From a virus, in IMG/VR virus record IMGVR_UViG_3300025769_001067, positions 1 through 20,723 of that record: a stretch of DNA of 20,723 bases; one strand, written 5' to 3'. A program made the translations under genes and the position numbers. The notes beneath the pieces are model-generated. The model saw only the letters and a program-made list of their open reading frames with translations. It was not told the origin of the DNA and ran no database searches. Shown here piece by piece: positions 1 to 8,058 of this stretch. The number at the start of each line of letters is the position of its first letter. The first letter of the stretch is position 1.

Positions 1-2
1 CG

Positions 3-152
3 TCCTTGAAACGCATCATAAATAATTTAGATTACAAAAAATCCGTGAGCGGCGGAGACAACAACGCTTCACGGATGTACCTTCTGAATCTACAGAAGTT
101 GTTTTCAACAGATGTAATTAAGGCGTATAAAGATGAGCAACAAACATCCTAA
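3..152 (+). CDS. Partial CDS, C-terminal 49 residues of an unidentified plus-strand protein
   Basis: An open plus-strand frame runs from the window edge to a TAA at 150-152 and encodes 49 residues ending in KAYKDEQQTS. The visible part is polar with a short helical stretch (RMYLLNLQKLF, about residues 24-34). Its start lies outside the window. The last 20 bases overlap the start of the next plus-strand gene (ATG at 133), the usual packing of co-transcribed phage genes, which supports it being real. I do not recognise the family. It belongs to a transcription unit running towards the late operon on the other strand, so an early or middle phage gene is plausible, but that is inference from orientation only. 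Confidence 0.6.
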   Translation, partial: SLKRIINNLDYKKSVSGGDNNASRMYLLNLQKLFSTDVIKAYKDEQQTS

Positions 153-357
153 AGCAGAACTCTTCAAGCTTACGGCCCATCTAAATGACAAGGGCAATGT
201 AGAAATGGATTTGGAGTGTGTAGACCCCGACCAGTTTGCTCGCCTAATGGAAAAAGACCTGCCACAATATGAAGGAACCTTCAAGGTAGCAAGTCTTTTG
301 CGTTATTTAAAGTCTGTAGGAGACGAGATGATGGAGAAGTCTAGTCGATATATCTAG
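133..357 (+). CDS. Small hypothetical phage protein, 74 residues
   Basis: The 74-residue product begins MSNKHPKAELFKLTAHLNDKG and ends EKSSRYI. It is acidic in the middle (EMDLECVDPDQF) and has no signal peptide, membrane segment or catalytic motif that I can see. The ATG at 133 has AAGG at 120-123 as a likely ribosome binding site (spacing 9) and lies inside the end of the preceding plus-strand frame. It is the last plus-strand gene before the convergent late operon. Its TAG stop (355-357) overlaps the TAG stop of the opposite-strand gene at 354-356 through a shared CTAG. The pattern of a short polypeptide with one N-terminal beta stretch and a helical C-terminus fits many small phage proteins of unknown function. 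I do not assign a role. Confidence 0.75.
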   Translation: MSNKHPKAELFKLTAHLNDKGNVEMDLECVDPDQFARLMEKDLPQYEGTFKVASLLRYLKSVGDEMMEKSSRYI

Positions 358-509
358 TGCTTTTCTTGAACCCTAAACCTAGCCCGTAAACTAGACCCCT
401 TGTGACGCTTATAGCCGTCCTTGGGGTTTTTCATTAGCTGGTAGCTACTGCCCTTTTTCATCCAGTGATAGCCGGGCGGAGCCGGAACCGTTTTGGTTTT
501 AGTAGCCAT
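354..509 (-). CDS. Small basic protein, 51 residues, last gene of the late operon
   Basis: The frame starts at ATG (507-509) and ends at TAG (354-356). The product begins MATKTKTVPAPPGYHWMKKG and ends RFRVQEKH. It is strongly basic with about 15 Lys, Arg or His residues, and has a PAPPGYHWMKKGSSYQLMK core. I associate that pattern (Pro-rich lead, GYHWMK, YxLM, then a basic tail) with small conserved proteins of marine phages whose function is unknown. It overlaps the end of the upstream gene by 11 bases, as in a translationally coupled operon, and the upstream gene is in another frame. Role unknown; the charge would suit nucleic-acid or scaffold binding, but this is speculation. It is easy to miss because of its length and double overlap, yet the coding signal (in-frame overlap, no internal stop, recognisable motif) is good. 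Confidence 0.7.
   Translation of the reverse strand: MATKTKTVPAPPGYHWMKKGSSYQLMKNPKDGYKRHKGSSLRARFRVQEKH
395..431 (+). terminator. Candidate intrinsic terminator for the plus-strand unit
   Basis: The outer arms ACCCC (395-399) and GGGGT (423-427) enclose an inner stem GACG (404-407) / CGTC (416-419) with an 8-base loop, and the structure runs directly into TTTTT (427-431) on the plus strand. It starts 38 bases after the plus-strand stop codon. The stem is interrupted by an internal loop, so strength is uncertain. It lies entirely inside the convergent minus-strand gene 354-509, so the same bases would encode protein on one strand and stop transcription on the other. Read on the minus strand there is no T-run after the stem. 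Confidence 0.4.
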
Positions 510-750
510 TCTTCTTCTTGGCCTTTCCACCGTACATCATACCGGGCATACCCATAGCAGGCTGGATACCTTTTTGTTCGCGGGGTGCCATTGGGTTCGC
601 TGAAGTCATCATGTTATTTTCGGATGCCATTGGGCTGCGAACCATAGAGCCATAGGCATAGCCCTTGGTCTTACCGCCACGAGCCATAAAGCCCATCTTG
701 TTGCGAACAGGCTTGGCAAGTCCCTTATTGCCCTTCGGTATTTGTTTCAT
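499..750 (-). CDS. Gly/Met-rich small phage protein, 83 residues
   Basis: The product begins MKQIPKGNKGLAKPVRNKMG and ends MMYGGKAKKKNGY. It has two parts: a basic N-terminal half (NKGLAKPVRNKMGFM) and a Met/Gly/Pro-rich C-terminal half (residues about 40-83). Proteins with the start KxxPKGNKGL and a Gly/Met-rich tail are common at the end of structural operons in aquatic phages; their role is not established. I chose ATG at 750-748 over the in-frame ATG at 756-754 because AGGAG (757-761) abuts the first ATG with no spacing but sits 6 bases before the second. The gene starts inside the last codons of the 1485-residue gene, in another frame, and its TAA (499-501) lies within the next small gene. 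This triple overlap suggests coupled translation. Confidence 0.75.
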   Translation of the reverse strand: MKQIPKGNKGLAKPVRNKMGFMARGGKTKGYAYGSMVRSPMASENNMMTSANPMAPREQKGIQPAMGMPGMMYGGKAKKKNGY

Positions 751-3700
751 CCTCATCTCCTATTAAGGTAGGTAATTTACGCTGACCCATACGGGCTAGT
801 TCTGTTGTTGCGAACTCTACAAGAAGTCCGTTTAAGTTATCTACGTCTGTTCGTGTAACCAGTTCGGGATACTTGAACATGTTGTTGATGATGCGGGCTG
901 CTTCCTTGTTACCGGCTGCAAGCTGCAATATCTCAATGCCGGATTGTGCAGCCATACGCACTGCGAACTCCGAAGTGACGTATAGCGGGCTAACCATGCC
1001 ACGGCTAATGTTATACAAGCGGCTCAAACCTTCATTTACAGAATACCCTTTAACAACACCTTCTACGCTACGTGCTTGTGAAGTAGCAGCACGGTCTAGG
1101 AAGTCTGCAATGTCTGTTAGATAATTTACGTGGTCTGCACCTAATATCATCTCCAACATTTCACGATGTTCCTGAACATCTGACAGCATAACTTCTGGTG
1201 TTGTGAATTGACGAACCTTCATTTTACCGCCATCCAAAGCAGTCATACGCATACCTTGTGATGGGGCCAATCCGCCACGGTTCATAAACGCCTTCGATAC
1301 AAGACCACTGACAGCCCTGTCAAACATAGCTTCTGCTTCATCTGCAGATTTACCCGTCTTGACAACTGCAGGTATGAATGTATCGCGAAGAGTGTCAAAC
1401 TTTGTCTCGCTGCCATTCAAGACAAACTGTTCGTAGAACTGGTCAGGTGTAATATCTCCCGTGAACCGCTGCAAGGCGTTCAAGGAATCTGCATCCATCT
1501 TGATATTGTTGTCTGCGTTGCGACGAACTTGGCTCTCAACGTTTGCAAAATCATCTGCGAACTCTTTGTACCGTTTGCGAACCGCTTTGTTCTCTCGAAT
1601 GATGCGGCTGATATCACGGGCTTCAGAATACATATCACCTAAGTTTACTAAAGGTACGTCGATGTTCTCACCGTTTTGGCGAATCGTTACAGTTGTCAGG
1701 TCGTTCATCAGACCTTCATCCGCAAGGTTCTTAAAGCTATATCCGCCTTCTAACACACTTGCAGGACCGTCTGTCTTTTCGAACACGGCAATAGCCCGCT
1801 CTGTCCAGTCAGCGTAGATTTGTTCGTTGACTAGGTTTTGAATAGCCGCGAACTTTGCCTTGCCTTCTTCTGTATCCAGATTGAAGACAGTTTGTCCATC
1901 AACACGGTCACCCCAATCTGTTGCAAGGTTATCAATCATGCTGCGAATATCAGCTTGGTCTGCAGGCTTGTTGTTCAAAGCACCTGTAATTTTGTTGGTC
2001 AAGGGGCGTATGTAGCCGAACGGGTTGCTCTGTTCGTTTATGTAGCGATACCGTGTCATGCTGTTGGCATCAACTTCTATTTTTTCTGGGCCTTGACGGG
2101 CATCGTCTAGTTTGCGAACCGTGCTGCCCCTGCGGAGTCTATCGCCAATTTCACTGCGATATGTTTCGCGGGCTTTTGTCAATAGAGAGAAGGTTTCACC
2201 GTCTTGAGTACGGATTAAGTTATCCATGTTAGCCGCGAACATTTCGACTTCACGCCCTAGTTCTGACTTAGATTCGCGCACACCATAGGCATAATCCCTA
2301 AAAGCACGTCGCATCTCGTCGACCTCATAGGCATTTGCCTGTGCAAAGGGACGGAAGCTAGGCGAGATTCGCTGCATTTCGAGGGCAATTTCTAGGTCTG
2401 ACATGTTTTCGACCAGTTCTTGACTGAACCCGTTAGCTACCAGTGTTTGTCTAATCTCACCCATGGTTTCTGCAGGAATGGTTCGTTTAACCATATCATC
2501 AAACGTCCGGTAAGCTATGCGACCCATGCGGCCCGCAAAGAACTGACCGCTGGGGCTAAAGAAGCGAGCCATGTCTGTTTCACCTGCTTTGCTCATCAGG
2601 TCGATAACAGCATCGTGCATGTCAATAGGTGGTGCAGTCTTAGCGGCTTCGCGAACCGCATTATATGCTGCCTTGCCTTTTGCATACATGCTTTCTAGAT
2701 GAGCATCTAGGGCATCTTCCATAGCGCGAGACAACCCTGCAACGTATCCCCGTCCCTTACCGCGACGAGACTTCAAGCTGTTGACTCTATCTGTTATACC
2801 AGCATAGATATCTGTAACAACCTCGCCTATTGTTTTACGTTCGTCAACAATCTTGCCAAGACGCTTCTTCAAGGCAACGTCTGCTTCCACTAGGTTGTCA
2901 AGGAACCCTTCAGGAACATCAATTGTTGGGTCTGATAAAACCTGCTTGCGGATATCCCCCAAGATTTCTAGGGTACTTTCCGAACGGCGGTTCAAATCAT
3001 CCTTAAACTTGGCGGTTGCATTGCGAGTGTTATCCAGCATTGCTTGGATTGATTCGCGGTCTGCAATACCATCAGTTACCCGGACAAACTCTTGGAAGTT
3101 GTCCAAGGCTAGTTCTGTTGCGCGAACCTGTGCATCGGCCTGCTTCATCAATTCAACCATATAGGTTGCATCCATGTTCTTTAGCTTCTTTGCGTCAATC
3201 TTATTTATAGACATTGCATGAAGGGCTGCAAGAGGTCCTAAGTTCGAAGACTGTGCGAACGACATAGTAAACAGTTCTTTAGCCTTATCCTGTGACTCTT
3301 CAGGGAACTGGCTTACGATACGGTCTTGTAACTCGACGTAATCATCGACAGCCTTCAAGATTTTTTCACGGGCTGCAGGGCTAGAGGTGTTGTTCACCAA
3401 GTAAATAGAATAGTTGATTGCCTTGCGCTGTTCAGCAGTTAGCTTAATACCAGTCGCTGCTTCGTAATCTTTCAGGGTGTTGTCTGTAATATTGAAACCC
3501 TTGTATTTTCCAAAGGTCATAAAATCGGCTACGGCAGCAACGTTCGACCCAACACCGCCCCGTGGTGCTGAAAGGAATTTAGAGGCTTGCCCCCCGATAA
3601 AACGGGTAGTTGGTGCGCCTATAGTCATCATACCAATCAAGCCGATTGCCTCTGCAGCCATAGGGTCCATACCATATGCAGAAGATAAATATTCACGTCC

Positions 3701-5182
3701 AGCAAGTTGCCCTGCAGACAAGATTAAGGCATCCTCTACATTTTGCTTTAGGTACGGATATGCCTTGAGGGTGTACATAGATTGCATTTTACGGTTGATT
3801 AGGTTTTGCCGCTTGCCTTCTAGCACCTTATATTCGGCACTGTTCTTGGCGACACCTTTGCGAACCAGTGCGTCCATTTCAAGGTCTATGTTCCGCAAAT
3901 CATCATTCAAACGACCCATAGCTTGTGTGGTTCGCTGTTGGCTAACCCCAATGCTAAGAGCCTTCAAGTTAATTTTGTTGCGTCCCTCTGCCTGATTGAT
4001 AATCTGTGCAGCCTCGAACGGGTCGTCCACATCGTCAAGGATGCGGCCCATAGCTGTACCCTTGTAAGAGTCCTTCAGTTTCTGGAACTTGCGTAAGGTT
4101 CGCTCACCTCTTAGCACACCCGGTCCTGCCATACCGACTACATTCTCAAGGAACATAACCCCAAACTGTTCGGAACGAGGCAGTTCGTTGAATGCAAGGT
4201 CGATGAGGTTCGCGGCGGCTTCTTCTGTGATGAACTCTTTTGGCTGCAGTTCGCCATCGACTTCTATCATTGCGCGAGCGTTGTATTGGTCTAGTGTAAT
4301 TTCACCCGCGTCTAGCTGGCGTTTAAATTCATCGTGAATGCCATCATTAAACGCCATCTTCATTGTTGGATTTGGAATTACAGAATTGATTGCTTTGTAG
4401 GTGGAGTCTAGGGCAGTTTGAATGTCTGTGCTTCTTGCACCCCACTCAGATGAAAAATCAGTTCCCTTTTCTTTTGCATCAAAGTATGCACCTAATGCGT
4501 TATACCCCATGATACCCGCCATAGGGATGCCGGTTACCAAGAACTGCCCAGCTTCTGCAAGCCGTGTCTCTAAAGAGCTATAGAAGTCTCCAGTTTCAAA
4601 CCGGTCAACGAAGATTTGACGAACCGTTGGGTCAGGCACATACTGGGATACAAGGTTATCAAGATTGACACGGTTCTGGGCGTAGCGTTCCGCAGCCGGA
4701 ATCATCAAGGGGTCTTGCACCACTTGGGCTGCAACTACTTCACCTTCGCGAACAAATGGGATGATAACATCTTCGCCGGGAACCTGTGGCTGAGATGACT
4801 TTGCCCACGCAGAACGCAGAGCAAGCATAGCTTTCGGATTGCTGTTCGCAAACTCCAAGACACGGTTGTTAATCTTGATGTCGCCTACCTGCTCTACTTT
4901 ACCGGCAAGGACATCTTCCCAAGCCACACCTGCTGTCTGCGCCTCAATATCTTGGGCAGCAGCAGGGGCTAGAGTTTTAGTTTCGGTAACAGGAACGTCC
5001 AGAACAGGGTCGCTTACAGTGGTTGTTCGCGAAACAGGGTCGTCAAGCATCACCTTGTTTTCTACAGGTGCAATGGAAATACGAGGGGGCTTGGTATCTG
5101 TAGCCGGAGCATCTCCAGATTTATCGAACCCTACAATATCCCGTTCAGCAACAGGTTTTGAAACTTCTCGTGGCTCTGCCAT
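725..5182 (-). CDS. Very large internal virion / ejection-type protein, 1485 residues
   Basis: The 1485-residue product is the largest in the window. Residues 1-75 are Pro/Thr/Val-rich and probably disordered. The rest is mainly helical and polar, with two hydrophobic stretches at about 212-234 (GQFLVTGIPMAGIMGYNALG) and 510-532 (AAEAIGLIGMMTIGAPTTRF) that could insert in a membrane. Long heptad-like tracts follow (about 600-800). I see no lysozyme or transglycosylase motif. Size, helical make-up, hydrophobic patches and position at the end of the tail operon match the large ejection proteins of podoviruses (T7 gp16 is the type example), which leave the capsid with the DNA. This is an inference; sequence identity to gp16 is not apparent. 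The ATG overlaps the upstream stop (TAATG) and GGGAG lies 9 bases before it. Val/Arg codons give many GTTCGC hexamers here. Confidence 0.7.
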   Translation of the reverse strand: MAEPREVSKPVAERDIVGFDKSGDAPATDTKPPRISIAPVENKVMLDDPVSRTTTVSDPVLDVPVTETKTLAPAAAQDIEAQTAGVAWEDVLAGKVEQVGDIKINNRVLEFANSNPKAMLALRSAWAKSSQPQVPGEDVIIPFVREGEVVAAQVVQDPLMIPAAERYAQNRVNLDNLVSQYVPDPTVRQIFVDRFETGDFYSSLETRLAEAGQFLVTGIPMAGIMGYNALGAYFDAKEKGTDFSSEWGARSTDIQTALDSTYKAINSVIPNPTMKMAFNDGIHDEFKRQLDAGEITLDQYNARAMIEVDGELQPKEFITEEAAANLIDLAFNELPRSEQFGVMFLENVVGMAGPGVLRGERTLRKFQKLKDSYKGTAMGRILDDVDDPFEAAQIINQAEGRNKINLKALSIGVSQQRTTQAMGRLNDDLRNIDLEMDALVRKGVAKNSAEYKVLEGKRQNLINRKMQSMYTLKAYPYLKQNVEDALILSAGQLAGREYLSSAYGMDPMAAEAIGLIGMMTIGAPTTRFIGGQASKFLSAPRGGVGSNVAAVADFMTFGKYKGFNITDNTLKDYEAATGIKLTAEQRKAINYSIYLVNNTSSPAAREKILKAVDDYVELQDRIVSQFPEESQDKAKELFTMSFAQSSNLGPLAALHAMSINKIDAKKLKNMDATYMVELMKQADAQVRATELALDNFQEFVRVTDGIADRESIQAMLDNTRNATAKFKDDLNRRSESTLEILGDIRKQVLSDPTIDVPEGFLDNLVEADVALKKRLGKIVDERKTIGEVVTDIYAGITDRVNSLKSRRGKGRGYVAGLSRAMEDALDAHLESMYAKGKAAYNAVREAAKTAPPIDMHDAVIDLMSKAGETDMARFFSPSGQFFAGRMGRIAYRTFDDMVKRTIPAETMGEIRQTLVANGFSQELVENMSDLEIALEMQRISPSFRPFAQANAYEVDEMRRAFRDYAYGVRESKSELGREVEMFAANMDNLIRTQDGETFSLLTKARETYRSEIGDRLRRGSTVRKLDDARQGPEKIEVDANSMTRYRYINEQSNPFGYIRPLTNKITGALNNKPADQADIRSMIDNLATDWGDRVDGQTVFNLDTEEGKAKFAAIQNLVNEQIYADWTERAIAVFEKTDGPASVLEGGYSFKNLADEGLMNDLTTVTIRQNGENIDVPLVNLGDMYSEARDISRIIRENKAVRKRYKEFADDFANVESQVRRNADNNIKMDADSLNALQRFTGDITPDQFYEQFVLNGSETKFDTLRDTFIPAVVKTGKSADEAEAMFDRAVSGLVSKAFMNRGGLAPSQGMRMTALDGGKMKVRQFTTPEVMLSDVQEHREMLEMILGADHVNYLTDIADFLDRAATSQARSVEGVVKGYSVNEGLSRLYNISRGMVSPLYVTSEFAVRMAAQSGIEILQLAAGNKEAARIINNMFKYPELVTRTDVDNLNGLLVEFATTELARMGQRKLPTLIGDEDETNTEGQ

Positions 5183-7044
5183 TAGGATTTTTCTCCCGCG
5201 CCCATTGCTTTTAGAACATCATTCATATTTGCTGGTTGTGTACCTGCTTCATCTCTGAACCAGTTATTGTTACCATCTGTGTAAAAACCAGAAGGGTCTA
5301 ATGTGAGACCGGTCTGAGGTTGCTCTCCAGCGGCGGGTACAGGCGCAGTTGCAGCAGGCGCAGTTGCAGACATACGGTAAGCCGCATTTAAAGCTTGTCT
5401 AGCAATCCTGTCTGCTTTTAGAAGACGGGCTTCACGAAGTCCAAAGCTATCCGCAGTTGCGACCTCGTTTAAAAGTACGAGACGACGTTGCGTTCTTTGA
5501 AAATCTGATATAACGGCATCTAAGCTGGCTCCAGCCTGTACCTTAGATGTAAACAGTCCTGATTGTCCAAGACGCTGTAGCTGAATCTCAAAGTCTTGGT
5601 TTGACAAGCGACCAGATGGGTCAACGGCACGAGCCATTTCTGCTGCAAGAGATAGCTTGAGTGCATCCACTGTTGAAAGATTTCGGGCAGATTCGGCAGA
5701 AAGGAACCCCTTATCAACAGCCCCTTGAACCAAGTTTTGGGGAGTGGTTCCTGTTTCCGTATCTAGATTAAAGTTACCAAAAATCTGTTCTGCCTGACCT
5801 CCTTCTCCAAAGATACCAAATCCTACCTTTACAAAAGCAGCCTTTAAACCTGTGGGGGTCATGTCATCAGCTATGAGTCCCTTTAATTGATTTAACTTAG
5901 CAAGGGCTTGGTTCGATGCCTCATACTGTTCCATCACTTTTTCACGACTCAACTTGTTTCGTGCAAAGTAATCTTCAGGGGCCTTTAGCTGAACAGTGTA
6001 ACCCTTGCGCTTGTTCGCGGCGGCGTATTTATCTTCTTGGATGGTTACCAAAGGTACAATAGACTGTGCCTGCATATACGGGTCGTCTCCGAACTCTTCT
6101 ATCAAATCGTTGCCAAGCTGCGCCCGCATTTCTGCAGAGCCACCGCCTGTCAAGTTCAATTGACCATAGCCCTTTGTTTCAAATTCTGCTGCTGTTATCA
6201 GAACTTGATAAGCTTCTCGTCCTGTATCCGCACGAACAACGTCCTTAAAATTGTTGATGTATTCTTGAGGATTATCATAGCCGTTCCGCTGGGCTATAGT
6301 TGTAATAGCGTTGAGTTCTGTGTCCGTGAAATCAAACGGTTCCTTTTTAGCTTCGTTTTGACCCGTTGTAAAAGTAAACACAAGGGCGTTGCTAGGGTTC
6401 TTAATTTCACCCTTTTGTGCCGCTGCTGATACTACTTTTTCATCTAAGCTAACGCCTACTTCACCAGACAAGTCTCCTAAATTGCTGTACAAAATATTAA
6501 ATGCAGACTCTGGTTGAATGTAGGTACGGTCACCTGACTGGGTTTCCATTTTCTTTAATATCTGACCATCTATGAAGAGATTACTATACCGTTGTAAATC
6601 TCCCACGAACTTCTTTTTTGCCATTGGGTTTTTATTAAGTTCGTCCATAAGACGGGCGCGGCTGTTTTCGTCCGCAAAAGTATTGTTAGCCCAAGTTAAC
6701 CATGTACCCCCGGCTCTCATTTGATTGTCTAGAAGAATGTTTTTATCGAAGTCTTTTGGCTTTACGAACTTAGCGTTTCCATAATTAATCGAAGAGTCGA
6801 TATCGCCCATAGTATTAGAGATGTTCGCTAAACCAGATAGACCTGCCTCACTTGCTAGATTTTTAAAACCTTCGCTGTTTGTGTCGACGTTCTTTGACTT
6901 TGCAAGTTCGACAACCCAGCCGCCTAGCATTTTTTTACGTTCGGCTTCTAGTTCTTGTTCTTTTAAAAGCTTCTCGTTTTTTTCCCGCGCAACGTCGTTC
7001 ATCCCTTTGAGGAATCCGCTTACAAATGCCACACCCATAGCCAT
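5182..7044 (-). CDS. Putative internal virion / ejection protein, 620 residues
   Basis: The 620-residue product starts MAMGVAFVSGFLKGMNDVA and continues into a charged coiled coil (about residues 14-42, rich in Lys and Glu). The centre (60-555) is mixed alpha/beta and polar. An Ala/Pro linker (about 558-579) precedes a short C-terminal unit (about 580-620) with Gly, Asn and Trp residues. No enzyme motif is evident. The N-terminal hydrophobic segment followed by a coiled coil resembles the start of internal core proteins of short-tailed phages, and its place directly before the 1485-residue gene (TAATG overlap) suggests the two act in one complex. GC and hexamer content are lower than in both neighbours, so it may have a different history. 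Alternative: a tail-tip or baseplate-like protein. Confidence 0.65.
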   Translation of the reverse strand: MAMGVAFVSGFLKGMNDVAREKNEKLLKEQELEAERKKMLGGWVVELAKSKNVDTNSEGFKNLASEAGLSGLANISNTMGDIDSSINYGNAKFVKPKDFDKNILLDNQMRAGGTWLTWANNTFADENSRARLMDELNKNPMAKKKFVGDLQRYSNLFIDGQILKKMETQSGDRTYIQPESAFNILYSNLGDLSGEVGVSLDEKVVSAAAQKGEIKNPSNALVFTFTTGQNEAKKEPFDFTDTELNAITTIAQRNGYDNPQEYINNFKDVVRADTGREAYQVLITAAEFETKGYGQLNLTGGGSAEMRAQLGNDLIEEFGDDPYMQAQSIVPLVTIQEDKYAAANKRKGYTVQLKAPEDYFARNKLSREKVMEQYEASNQALAKLNQLKGLIADDMTPTGLKAAFVKVGFGIFGEGGQAEQIFGNFNLDTETGTTPQNLVQGAVDKGFLSAESARNLSTVDALKLSLAAEMARAVDPSGRLSNQDFEIQLQRLGQSGLFTSKVQAGASLDAVISDFQRTQRRLVLLNEVATADSFGLREARLLKADRIARQALNAAYRMSATAPAATAPVPAAGEQPQTGLTLDPSGFYTDGNNNWFRDEAGTQPANMNDVLKAMGAGEKS

Positions 7045-7592
7045 TATTCAGCCCCTTCTTGTGTTGCTAAGAAACCCCGCTCTTCCGGCTCTTGAGGAGT
7101 TGTCCCTGCCCGAATAGCTGCGTTTATGTTTTCTTGAATAAATGAGAACATTTTAGGGTTGTTGTCTTTCATCATACGGAAGAAGGTTTCATCATCCATT
7201 TCACCTTCAGACTCTGGGTCGTCCTTTTCGAACAGACGATATGGAATACCTTCCTGTTCTGCCATATCCGCAATGATAATTCCCAGCGGGGGCTTCAAGA
7301 GCATACCTACGTCTAGGCTAAAGGTTCCCTGTTGGAAGCCTTGCACAATCAAACCTTCGATAATAACTTCGACAGAAATTCCAACCATCATCAATTTGAA
7401 CATTTCCTGCTTGTTGCGAGGCTTGCTCATTTGTTCGATAACTGCATCCAAGGCATCATCAGGGTCTGTATGTTTAGGCGGCTTACCCCATGACCACTTA
7501 GAGTTATCTTGTGTTAAGGAATGTCCCGGTGGCGGTGCTGAGAACGGGTCTATGTTATCTACAGTGCCTGTCATTGGATTGCGTTCTGCCAT
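7044..7592 (-). CDS. Conserved phage structural-type protein, 182 residues
   Basis: Residues 10-45 carry the pattern PFSAPPPGHSLTQDNSKWSW followed by GKPPKH. I associate this PGxSLTxxxxxWxWGxPP lead with virion-associated proteins of marine phages. A helical, partly hydrophobic centre follows (about 60-115: KLMMVGISVEVIIEGLIVQG, then a GIIIAD stretch). The C-terminus is acidic (DDPESEGEMDDETFF), then Glu/Pro-rich. The hydrophobic centre is not a clear membrane helix. It starts 4 bases after the upstream stop, with GAGG as a weak ribosome binding site, and its TAA overlaps the next ATG. Located among ejection-type genes, it probably belongs to the same particle substructure; its exact function is unknown. 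Confidence 0.6.
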   Translation of the reverse strand: MAERNPMTGTVDNIDPFSAPPPGHSLTQDNSKWSWGKPPKHTDPDDALDAVIEQMSKPRNKQEMFKLMMVGISVEVIIEGLIVQGFQQGTFSLDVGMLLKPPLGIIIADMAEQEGIPYRLFEKDDPESEGEMDDETFFRMMKDNNPKMFSFIQENINAAIRAGTTPQEPEERGFLATQEGAE

Positions 7593-7596
7593 TCGA

Positions 7597-8058
7597 TTAT
7601 ACCTCTGTCTCTGACTTTGCTGTAGATACAGACGCTGCGCTTGCTACCTTAACAGATGGCAGAGCAGGGGATGAAACCCCGATAGTTCTGCGTCCTTGAC
7701 CTGTAGTCATCTGCGTCTGGTACTGTTGCCAAAAGCGGCTTGTCTGGGTGTTCGCAGAGCCTTGCATGAGGCGACGTATTGCTGTTTCTACTGCAGGATT
7801 ACGCTGACCTACAAATGTCGAACCCTGTGCTTGTCCTGCACCCCGTGCAAACCCGCTGGTTCCCAGTTTTGGAACATCCATTGTAGGAGCGGCGGCTTCT
7901 TTAGAATCCTTAGAAGATTCCAAATAAGTCTGTGCAAGAAATCCTAAGACACCGCCTTCACGACCTGTAACATCCCCGCTTTCGTATTCCTTTTTACCAA
8001 AAAGAAAATCAACGGCAATGTTTGCGTAGTTCGATAGACCACTGAAAAAGTCGAACAT
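7597..8058 (-). CDS. Hypothetical virion protein, 153 residues
   Basis: The product starts MFDFFSGLSNYANIAVDFLFGKKEY, an aromatic amphipathic N-terminus that may bind membrane. A Gly/Glu segment follows (about 27-45), then a low-complexity Ser/Ala/Gln/Thr-rich region with RFWQQYQTQM near 107-117. The C-terminus (about 125-153) is Ser/Ala/Val-rich. I see no known domain. It lies between the 449-residue coiled-coil protein (TAATG overlap) and the 182-residue protein (4-base gap), so it is almost certainly co-translated with the ejection-type set. A small accessory of the internal core is a reasonable guess. Confidence 0.55.
   Translation of the reverse strand: MFDFFSGLSNYANIAVDFLFGKKEYESGDVTGREGGVLGFLAQTYLESSKDSKEAAAPTMDVPKLGTSGFARGAGQAQGSTFVGQRNPAVETAIRRLMQGSANTQTSRFWQQYQTQMTTGQGRRTIGVSSPALPSVKVASAASVSTAKSETEV

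Noticed and set aside
3477-3995. Plus-strand open frame of 172 codons opposite the 1485-residue gene, and many similar plus-strand frames up to about 170 codons (for example 8326-8832, 7159-7614, 14856-15134).
   Set aside because: They lie wholly opposite better supported genes, have no ribosome binding site or recognisable family, and have Ser/Arg/Leu-rich compositions typical of antisense frames.
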